Shown here: positions 1 through 7,461 of the stretch, piece by piece
How positions within the stretch are numbered: the first letter of the stretch is position 1
How the letters are laid out: every line of letters starts with the position of its first letter
Assembly (NCBI RefSeq): GCF_032191775.1
Contig: NZ_CP132507.1
Coordinates: 769,001 to 833,000 of the forward strand
Direction: 5' to 3'
Length of the DNA stretch: 64,000 nt
Source: Rhodoferax mekongensis
Lineage (GTDB): Bacteria > Pseudomonadota > Gammaproteobacteria > Burkholderiales > Burkholderiaceae_C
Program-made: the position numbers and the translations under genes
The notes under the pieces: generated by a model
Seen by the model: only the letters and a program-made list of their open reading frames with translations
Told to the model about the DNA's origin: nothing
Databases searched by the model: none

Positions 1-192
1 TTGAAGTGACGCACTAAACCGCTCATCGAACGCTCACAAACAGGCCACTTGTCGTGATTTGTCTCCTTTTGTCAAAAAGGCTCCAATAGTGCGTACGAGT
101 GCCTTGTTCAGCTCTCGAGCCTCTGCTAACGTGTTACACAAATGGCCGTTAGCACCTTCTTGCTGGGCTGAGATGGAATAACAGGGGGCACA

Positions 193-2841
193 GTGGCTGG
201 GAAAAAGACAAAGAAATCGGAATTCTGGCGAACGGACTGGTTTGCAGGGCTTTTTCTCATTCTGATTGCCACTGTCGTTTACACGGCCACGGACTTTGCC
301 GGTGGCTTGGAGCGCCGGTTTTATGACTTCGCCAGTACGGCCAGTAACCGACAGCCCTCGGACCGTATTGCCATCATTGCTATCGATGACCAGAGTGTGT
401 CCAATCTGGGCCGGTGGCCGTGGCCCCGCTCCTACCAGGCAAATTTGATCGATTTGTTGGCACAAGCCAAAGCCAAGACGGTAGTTCAAACCATTTTTTT
501 CTTTGAGCCCCAAAAAGACCCGGGCCTGGTTTACATCCAGAAACTCAAAGAATTGGTCGGTAATCCGGATCCCGTCCTAGGCAACAACGAAGCGATCGCA
601 CGAACTTTTGCGGAAGCTGAGGCAGCGCTGGACACTGACACGGCACTGGCTAAAAGTCTGCATAACGCGGGCAATGTTTTGTTGCCATCGGTGTTTGTGT
701 TGGGAGAGCCTCAGGGGAAAGCGGACAGTCCATTGCCTCCCTTCGTACTGGCTCAATCGTTGGATGAGGTTTCCGCTTTCTCTCTGCCAGCATTGCGCGG
801 CCAATACCCCATCGATGCTCTCGGCAGCAATGCTGCTGCAGTCGGACATCTGAATCAGTACATTGACCAGGACGGAGCTGTGCGGAGAGAGCCATTGCTG
901 GTGAATTATTTCGGCAAAGCCGTACCGTCGATGGCCCTGTTGGCAGCCATGAAGAGCTTGAACTTGACACTGGCTGACATTCGATTGAATGACGGTGACT
1001 CGGTGCAGCTTGGGCGCTTGAAAATCAAGACCGACAGCTCGGCCATGATGTCTCCCCAGTTCTACAGGGACAGAGAAGGGCGTCCGGCATTCCAGGTGGA
1101 TTCCTTCTACGATGTAGTCAGCGGGAAAATTCCACTTAGCAAGTACACCGACAAGATTGTGATCATTGGGGCGACTGCAGCGGGAGTCGGTGTCCAGTTT
1201 CCAGTTCCCGGTCATCCGGCTTTGTCACCTGCAGAAACCATTGCGCACATCACATCAAGTATTCTGAGTGAGCATTTCATTGTTGAGCCCGCATGGAGTG
1301 CTTGGGTTCTGCTTGTTGCAATGTTTCTGGTCGCTTTATACGTGGTTTTGGCCCTGCCCAGGCTTTCTGCAGGGCCAGCAGCGATGATGACGGCGAGCCT
1401 TTTTTTGACTCTGCTTCTTGCTGAGTACGGTTTGCTGGCTGGGGCATCCATTTCACTACCGCTTCTTTTGCCGGCGCTCGTGCTGATCACAGGGCACGTA
1501 GGCCTTACCACCAAGCGTTTTCTGGTGACGGAAGCCGGCAAGGTGAAGTCAGATGAGGAATCTGCGGAAACCAACCGCATGATGGGCCTGGCTCTCCAGG
1601 GGCAAGGTCAACTGGATATGGCCTTTGATCGTTTCCGGCGAGTGCCTGCCAGCGAGGCGGTTTTGGGCAATCTCTACAGCCTTGCGCTGGACTTTGAGCG
1701 AAAACGCCAATTCAACAAGGCGCAAGCGGTATACGAACACATTGCGGCTGCAGATGCGAACTTTAAAGAAGTACAGCAAAAATTGAATCGTGTAAAGCAC
1801 CTTTCTGAAACGGTCATCCTGGGTGGAGGCAGTCACCCCGGTGGAACCATGCTTCTGGATGGTGCGTCCATGGAAAAACCCATGTTGGGGCGGTACCAGG
1901 TAGAAAAAGAGCTGGGTAAAGGCGCGATGGGTGTCGTCTACCAGGGGAAAGATCCCAAAATCGGGCGGGTGGTCGCGATTAAGACGATGGCGCTTAGCGA
2001 AGAGTTCTCTGGTGATGATTTGGTGGATGCTCGGGAACGTTTTTTCCGCGAGGCAGAGACAGCAGGACGACTCCAGCATCAAAACATTGTCACAATTTTT
2101 GATGCTGGTGAAGAGCACGACCTCGCGTACATCGCGATGGAGTTCCTCAAAGGCAGCGATTTGACTGAGTACACCAAACCCGGCAACTTGATGCCAGTAT
2201 CAACGGTGGTCAGTGTGGTAAGCCGAGTTGCCCAAGCCCTTGACTACGCGCACCGTCAGCAAGTTGTACATCGTGACATCAAGCCCGCAAACATCATGTA
2301 TGAGCGAGTATCGGATACGGTCAAGGTAACCGACTTTGGTATTGCCAGAATTACGGACAGCAGCAAAACAAAAACCGGACTGGTTCTTGGAACTCCAAGC
2401 TTTATGTCCCCAGAGCAATTGGCGGGGAAAAAAGTGGACGGACGCTCTGACCTCTATTCATTGGGGGTCATGCTCTACCAATTGTTGACGGGAGTTTTGC
2501 CATTCCGCGGCGAATCCATGGCGGAGTTAATGTACAAAATTGCCAACGAGGATGCATCAGATATCCGCATTCATCGCACCGACGTGGCAGAGTCGCTTGC
2601 CATGGTGGTGAAGAGAGCAATGGCCAAACCACCAGAAAGCCGTTACCAAACAGGCGTGGCTTTTTCCGATGATTTGCTGCGCTGCATGCCGGAGATTGAG
2701 ACGGGTCTTTCCACGACCGTGCACGCTCAGGACAGTGCTATGGCATTCGAGAAAACGGATGCATTCCAGAGCTCAGGTGCACAGAGGCCCGGCTCTTTCG
2801 AGGCCACACAGGTATCCCGGGGACCTGACATAGAAATATAA
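193..2841 (+). CDS. CHASE2-domain transmembrane Ser/Thr protein kinase
   Basis: A membrane-bound Hanks-type kinase of 882 aa that should phosphorylate Ser/Thr in response to an extracytoplasmic signal. An N-terminal membrane anchor is followed by a CHASE2 sensor (about residues 30-340, with the typical AIDDQS and LGRWPWPR motifs), about three membrane spans (370-440), a TPR-like stretch (460-535) and a kinase domain (565-830). The kinase has GKGAMG in the glycine loop, Lys597, the HRD catalytic Asp695, DFG Asp714 and the SPEQ motif, so it looks active and is an RD kinase. The GTG start at 193 follows a G-rich stretch. The gene opens an operon with PP2C and FHA genes 5 and 834 bp downstream of its end. 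The ligand is unknown. Bases 1-192 upstream show no gene and no clear promoter. Confidence 0.93.
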   Translation: MAGKKTKKSEFWRTDWFAGLFLILIATVVYTATDFAGGLERRFYDFASTASNRQPSDRIAIIAIDDQSVSNLGRWPWPRSYQANLIDLLAQAKAKTVVQTIFFFEPQKDPGLVYIQKLKELVGNPDPVLGNNEAIARTFAEAEAALDTDTALAKSLHNAGNVLLPSVFVLGEPQGKADSPLPPFVLAQSLDEVSAFSLPALRGQYPIDALGSNAAAVGHLNQYIDQDGAVRREPLLVNYFGKAVPSMALLAAMKSLNLTLADIRLNDGDSVQLGRLKIKTDSSAMMSPQFYRDREGRPAFQVDSFYDVVSGKIPLSKYTDKIVIIGATAAGVGVQFPVPGHPALSPAETIAHITSSILSEHFIVEPAWSAWVLLVAMFLVALYVVLALPRLSAGPAAMMTASLFLTLLLAEYGLLAGASISLPLLLPALVLITGHVGLTTKRFLVTEAGKVKSDEESAETNRMMGLALQGQGQLDMAFDRFRRVPASEAVLGNLYSLALDFERKRQFNKAQAVYEHIAAADANFKEVQQKLNRVKHLSETVILGGGSHPGGTMLLDGASMEKPMLGRYQVEKELGKGAMGVVYQGKDPKIGRVVAIKTMALSEEFSGDDLVDARERFFREAETAGRLQHQNIVTIFDAGEEHDLAYIAMEFLKGSDLTEYTKPGNLMPVSTVVSVVSRVAQALDYAHRQQVVHRDIKPANIMYERVSDTVKVTDFGIARITDSSKTKTGLVLGTPSFMSPEQLAGKKVDGRSDLYSLGVMLYQLLTGVLPFRGESMAELMYKIANEDASDIRIHRTDVAESLAMVVKRAMAKPPESRYQTGVAFSDDLLRCMPEIETGLSTTVHAQDSAMAFEKTDAFQSSGAQRPGSFEATQVSRGPDIEI

Positions 2842-2846
2842 GAACA

Positions 2847-3632
2847 ATGAATTATCAATTTCATGCTGTTACCGACCCAGGTCGGGCCCGCGATAACAAT
2901 GAAGATTCCGTTGCATTTGACGAAGAGGCACTGGTTGCAGTGTTGGCTGACGGAATGGGTGGTTACAACGCAGGCGAGATCGCTAGTGGAATGGCGACTG
3001 CGTTCATCAAGTCGGAGTTGAGCCGTTGGCTGATTGAAGCAGGCGCACTCGCCCAATCCAAGGAAATCCGCCGGGCCATGGAGATATGCGTAGACAACGC
3101 AAACTTGGCAATTTACAACTCGGCGAACGCCAATCCTGCTTTTGCGGGCATGGGAACCACGCTGGTGTTGGGTGTGTTTAAGGACGGTCGCCTATTGGTA
3201 GGGCATATTGGTGACTCGAGATGCTACAGACTACGGTCCAACACATTGGAACAAATCACCAAGGATCACTCCCTTTTGCAAGAGCAGATTGATGCGGGGT
3301 TGATCACGCAGGAGCAAGCGGCTGTGTCGCCCATTAAAAATTTGGTTACCAGGGCTTTGGGTGTTGAACAGTCGGTCATGTTGGAAGTCAACGAGTTCAG
3401 CGTGGAGCCAGGTGATTTGTATCTTATGTGTTCAGATGGCTTGTCCGATATGGTGGCTGATGAAGTAATCGCTAGAATTGCCGGTGAGGCTTCAGGGCTG
3501 GATCAGATTGCAGGGCGCCTTGTTTCTGCTGCCAATGAAAACGGTGGCAAAGACAACATCTCGGTTCTGATGGTTGCCGTGAATGAAGCAGCCGAGAAAA
3601 AAGGCTTAATTGCCCGGTTGCTAGGGAAGTAA
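2847..3632 (+). CDS. PP2C-family Ser/Thr protein phosphatase (Stp1/PrpC type)
   Basis: A cytoplasmic metal-dependent protein phosphatase of 261 aa, the normal size for bacterial PP2C. It carries the family's metal-binding acidic motifs in order: RDNNEDS near residue 15, LADGMGG near 36, CSDGLSDMV near 195 and GGKDNIS near 235. There is no membrane segment. It starts 5 bp after the kinase stop codon, so the two are almost certainly co-translated. By analogy with other kinase/phosphatase pairs it would remove phosphate from the kinase and its targets; that partner assignment is inference from position. Confidence 0.95.
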   Translation: MNYQFHAVTDPGRARDNNEDSVAFDEEALVAVLADGMGGYNAGEIASGMATAFIKSELSRWLIEAGALAQSKEIRRAMEICVDNANLAIYNSANANPAFAGMGTTLVLGVFKDGRLLVGHIGDSRCYRLRSNTLEQITKDHSLLQEQIDAGLITQEQAAVSPIKNLVTRALGVEQSVMLEVNEFSVEPGDLYLMCSDGLSDMVADEVIARIAGEASGLDQIAGRLVSAANENGGKDNISVLMVAVNEAAEKKGLIARLLGK

Positions 3633-3676
3633 GTTCAAATGTTTTCCAGAAACAATTACAGGAAAAGGAGTCGATC

Positions 3677-4342
3677 ATGCCGAAAATGATCGTGTCGATC
3701 GATGAGGTCGTGATCAAAGAAGTGCAGATTACCAAAGACCGGACTACTTTGGGACGCAGGCCTTATAACGATATCGTGATTGATAACTTGGCTGTCAGTG
3801 GCGAGCATGCTGTCATTTTGATGGCTGGTACCGACATATTTCTGGAAGACCTTAACAGTACGAACGGTACCTATATAAACGGGAAGGCCATCAAGAAACA
3901 GCAGCTTCGCCATGGCGACGGAATTGAGATCGGCAAGTACAAGATCAAGTTCATGGCCGATGGCGTGGCCGACAATTTTGATAAGACCATGGTCGTACAG
4001 GCACGCCCCGCGCCTACAGCAGCTCAGCCATTGAACTCAGGATTCTCAACGGTTGCTGGGGATTCTCAGGGACTCGGTGCTTTCCATGCTGCTATTAAAG
4101 TGCTTTCAGGAGCAGCGTCAGGCCGTGAGGTGCCGTTGACAAAGGTGGTAACCACCATCGGAAAACCTGGCGTCGCCGTCGCTGCAATTACACGGAGGCA
4201 GCAAGGCTTCGTTGTGCACCATGTTGAGGGGGCTGGGAATCCCACGTTGAATGGCTCTCCTATTGGAGCGGATCCTGTTCCCCTCAAAAATGGAGACTTG
4301 GTAGAGCTGGCAGGTACCCAAATGCAGTTTGTTCAGCACTAA
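3677..4342 (+). CDS. FHA-domain phosphopeptide-binding protein with two FHA-like modules
   Basis: A soluble 221-aa protein. The first FHA domain (about residues 1-95) is canonical, with LGRRPYNDI, SGEHA and NSTNGTYING supplying the phosphothreonine-binding Arg, Ser/His and Asn. A linker of about 40 residues leads to a second, weaker FHA-like module (135-220), where the first Arg position reads IGKPG and the last strand keeps LNGSPIG and LKNGDLVEL. It should read out phosphorylation by the kinase encoded 0.8 kb upstream and pass it to a partner, possibly the cyclase or ATPase downstream. A purine-rich Shine-Dalgarno (caggaaaaggag) precedes the ATG. Confidence 0.92.
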   Translation: MPKMIVSIDEVVIKEVQITKDRTTLGRRPYNDIVIDNLAVSGEHAVILMAGTDIFLEDLNSTNGTYINGKAIKKQQLRHGDGIEIGKYKIKFMADGVADNFDKTMVVQARPAPTAAQPLNSGFSTVAGDSQGLGAFHAAIKVLSGAASGREVPLTKVVTTIGKPGVAVAAITRRQQGFVVHHVEGAGNPTLNGSPIGADPVPLKNGDLVELAGTQMQFVQH

Positions 4343-4390
4343 CGGGCTGACTCGAGCTTCTGGTAGTGATCTTCTAGGTGCTCGCTGACT

Positions 4391-6640
4391 GTGAACAGGA
4401 TAAAAAGACACTGGCCACGCATCGCGGTCACGCTCATCCCGCTTGTGTTTGCACTACTCCATGCCGCTGGAGTGTTGCCGTTGGGTGTGCTGCAACGATT
4501 CGATGACATCATTTACGACGCTCGTCTTCGGGCGACGATGCCGAAGTCCATGGACGATCGCATCGTTATCGTAGATATTGATGAAAAAAGTCTCGCATCG
4601 GTAGGACGTTGGCCGTGGGGCAGGAACAAGCTGGCCGACTTGGTCAATAAGCTGTTCGCTGAACACAAAATTGCGATTCTGGGCGTCGATGTGGTTTTCG
4701 CGGAACCTGACGAGAGCTCAGGACTTCAGCATTTGAAAGAACTGGCCAAAAACGAACTCAATGATCAGCCAGTTTTTCTGGCAAAGTTGCAGGAGTTGAC
4801 CCCACGGCTGGATTACGACGGCGTGTTCGCTCGCACCCTTGAAAGCAGACCCATTGTCCTTGGGTATTTCTTCACCAATGACCCACAAGGTCGCTCCAGC
4901 GGTGTTTTGCCTCCACCAATTTTTCTGGAAGATGCCCTTCTAGGGCGTACTTTGGATGCTCCCGAGTGGACTGCTTTCGGATCAAATATTGCGGGATTGG
5001 CCGATGCTGCTCCCATGGCCGGGCATTTCAATTCATTTACTGACCCTGATGGAGTCGTGCGCTCCGTTCCTCTGGTGGCTCATTACAAGGACGCTTACTA
5101 CGAATCCTTGTCCCTTGCCATGTTTCGGGCGATTGTGGGAATGCCCAAAATCGCACCTTCCTATTCCAAGGAGACATTTCTTCCTAAGGCATTCCAAGGT
5201 GTGGACAAACTCTTGTTAACACAAGGGGACAAAACACTTGGCATTCCTGTAGACAGACGTGGCGGCGCGCTTATTCCATTCCGTGGGCCTGGAAATGCAC
5301 AAGGAGGATCCTTTCAGTATGTGTCTGCTGCTGATGTTTTGGAAAACCGTGTCCCGGTAGGGAAACTAAAGGACAAAATTGTTTTGCTTGGAACGACCGC
5401 ACTTGGATTGTTCGACATGCGAGTGACCCCAGTGGGTGAGGCCTACCCAGGAGTTGAGACACATGCCAACATGCTGTCGGCACTTTTGGATGGACACGTG
5501 CTCGTGAAACCTGACTATGCAATGGGTTATGAGCTGGTTGTCCTGGTTTTTTCTGGTCTTGTTTTGGCTATCGGTCTTCCTTTACTCTCCGCTATGAGGG
5601 CTGTTGTCTTAAGCACCAGCGTACTCGCTTGCCTGTTGGTCCTGAATCTTTGGCTCTATCTCGGGTACGGCTTGGTGTTTCCGTTGGCAGGTGCCCTGGC
5701 AATGACCGCAACAGCCTTCGCACTAAATATGAGTTATGGATATTTTGTGGAAAGTCGCTCCAAGCGGGACCTCGCCAATCTGTTTGGAACCTATGTGCCG
5801 CCTGAGCTTGTTGATGAAATGGTTCAGGACCCAGACAGCTACAACATGAAGGCCACGAGCCGCCATATGACCGTCATGTTCTGCGACATGCGTGGTTTTA
5901 CCAATATGTCTGAGGCCATGGAGCCTGTGCAGTTACAGGCGATGTTGACCGGGGTTTTTAGCAGGCTAACCTCTGTAATTCGAGCGCACCGGGGAACGAT
6001 TGACAAATATATGGGCGATTGTGTAATGGCTTTCTGGGGAGCCCCCGTGGAGTCCAGTGAACATGCGCAGTTGGCGATTAAGGCGTCCCTTGAGATAGTG
6101 GAAGTCATCGGCGAAATTAACAAGGAACATCAGCTGGCTGGGCTTCCTCAGATTGGTATAGGCATTGGAATAAATACAGGACTCATGTGTGTTGGCGACA
6201 TGGGCTCTGATATCCGAAGAAGCTACACCGTCATTGGTGACGCTGTGAACTTAGCTTCTCGGCTAGAGTCACTTTCAAAAATTTATGGTGTCGATATCGT
6301 TGCGAGTGAAGGGACAAGGCAAGCTACAACGGACATTCTTTGGCAGGAACTTGACAAGGTAAGAGTCAAAGGCAAAGAGCAAGCGGTCAAGATATGGAAC
6401 CCATTAGCTTTGAATGTACGGGCAACATCTTCTTTGTCCGACGAAGTGAAACTGTGGTCCCAGTTCTTGAAAATGTATCGCAGCCAGCAATGGGATCAGG
6501 CCGACGTGGCTTTGCTGAATGTGAGTCGCATGAATCCGAAGAAGTTTTTGTATAGCCTCTACTCCCAACGTGTTGCCTCCATGCGGCATCTGCCTTTTGA
6601 TTCAGAGTGGGATGGAGCTACAAATTTTGAAACCAAGTGA
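4391..6640 (+). CDS. CHASE2-domain class III adenylate cyclase
   Basis: A membrane cyclase of 749 aa that should make cAMP from ATP. It contains an N-terminal span, a CHASE2 domain (about 25-335, again with GRWPWGR), a cluster of membrane helices (about 370-450) and a CYCc domain (about 485-665). Catalytic residues are present: metal Asp499 in FCDMRGFT and Asp543 in YMGD, and Asn620 and Arg624 in NLASR. Lys539 and Asp617 sit where adenine specificity is read in this family (guanylate cyclases usually have Glu and Cys), so I call ATP as substrate. The C-terminal 80 residues are helical and unassigned. The start is GTG. CHASE2 is shared with the kinase upstream, so both enzymes may sense the same kind of signal. 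Confidence 0.93.
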   Translation: MNRIKRHWPRIAVTLIPLVFALLHAAGVLPLGVLQRFDDIIYDARLRATMPKSMDDRIVIVDIDEKSLASVGRWPWGRNKLADLVNKLFAEHKIAILGVDVVFAEPDESSGLQHLKELAKNELNDQPVFLAKLQELTPRLDYDGVFARTLESRPIVLGYFFTNDPQGRSSGVLPPPIFLEDALLGRTLDAPEWTAFGSNIAGLADAAPMAGHFNSFTDPDGVVRSVPLVAHYKDAYYESLSLAMFRAIVGMPKIAPSYSKETFLPKAFQGVDKLLLTQGDKTLGIPVDRRGGALIPFRGPGNAQGGSFQYVSAADVLENRVPVGKLKDKIVLLGTTALGLFDMRVTPVGEAYPGVETHANMLSALLDGHVLVKPDYAMGYELVVLVFSGLVLAIGLPLLSAMRAVVLSTSVLACLLVLNLWLYLGYGLVFPLAGALAMTATAFALNMSYGYFVESRSKRDLANLFGTYVPPELVDEMVQDPDSYNMKATSRHMTVMFCDMRGFTNMSEAMEPVQLQAMLTGVFSRLTSVIRAHRGTIDKYMGDCVMAFWGAPVESSEHAQLAIKASLEIVEVIGEINKEHQLAGLPQIGIGIGINTGLMCVGDMGSDIRRSYTVIGDAVNLASRLESLSKIYGVDIVASEGTRQATTDILWQELDKVRVKGKEQAVKIWNPLALNVRATSSLSDEVKLWSQFLKMYRSQQWDQADVALLNVSRMNPKKFLYSLYSQRVASMRHLPFDSEWDGATNFETK

Positions 6641-6655
6641 ATTGAGGCAACAAAG

Positions 6656-7438
6656 GTGAAAGTACGTGTGCTGGGGTGCTCAGGGGCTATTGCCAAAGAC
6701 TGCAGAACTACTTCATTTTTGTTCGGCACCAAGGTACTGATCGATGCCGGAACCGGAGTGGGAGACCTGACCCTTGATGAAATGCAAGACATTGATCATG
6801 TCTTTCTGACCCATTCTCATTTGGATCATATCGCGGCGCTTCCGTTAATGCTGGATGCCACAGGTGCGAGACGCGACAAGCCGATTTATTTGTACGGGCT
6901 TCAGTCGACACTAGATGCCCTTAAAGCCCATATCTTTAATGACGTGATATGGCCTGACTTCTCGCAGATACCCAGTATCGAATCGCCCTTTTTGAAATTC
7001 TCTCCTGTGGAGGTGGGGCAACAGACGTTAGTAAATGGAATGCTGATCGAAGCATTACCCGCTCAACATTCAGTGCCAGCACTAGGATACGCGGTATGCC
7101 AAAACGGACCTTGTTGGGTATTTACTGGGGATACAGGCGCCTGCCCTGATCTATGGTTGAGGGTTAACCAGTTGAATGTAGGAATACTGGTCATTGAAAC
7201 GGCTTTCAGCAAAAAAGAAAGAGCCCTTGCATTGCTAAGCGGACACCTCGACCCGCAATCAATGGCTGAACAGCTCGATCATATTGATTTTGATAAAGTC
7301 TTTCCCATTTATATCACGCATACCAAGCCAGCTGAAACTGAGCTCATCATGAGAGAGATAGAGCAACTCAATGGGATGGAATCGCATAGACGATTTGAAA
7401 TCCATTGGCTCCGCGCCGGCCAAGAGTTTTCTTTGTGA
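6656..7438 (+). CDS. MBL-fold hydrolase, probable class II 3',5'-cyclic nucleotide phosphodiesterase
   Basis: A 260-aa soluble metallo-beta-lactamase-fold protein. The metal site HSHLDH lies at residues 53-58, FTGDTGACPD is near 160 and FPIYITHTKP near 218. The HxHLDH core and the late THxK motif fit class II cyclic-nucleotide phosphodiesterases (yeast PDE1, Vibrio CpdP) better than generic RNase Z, although the residues just after HLDH differ slightly from the class II signature. It starts with GTG 15 bp after the cyclase stop, which supports a job in breaking down the cyclase product. Alternative: an MBL hydrolase with another phosphodiester substrate. Confidence 0.82.
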   Translation: MKVRVLGCSGAIAKDCRTTSFLFGTKVLIDAGTGVGDLTLDEMQDIDHVFLTHSHLDHIAALPLMLDATGARRDKPIYLYGLQSTLDALKAHIFNDVIWPDFSQIPSIESPFLKFSPVEVGQQTLVNGMLIEALPAQHSVPALGYAVCQNGPCWVFTGDTGACPDLWLRVNQLNVGILVIETAFSKKERALALLSGHLDPQSMAEQLDHIDFDKVFPIYITHTKPAETELIMREIEQLNGMESHRRFEIHWLRAGQEFSL

Positions 7439-7461
7439 ACAAACTAGGCAAGGAATTAAAC

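Noticed and set aside
34..513. A 159-aa open frame on the minus strand at the window start
   Set aside because: It is antisense to the kinase gene, has no recognisable domain and no ribosome-binding site; the plus-strand kinase motifs are unambiguous.
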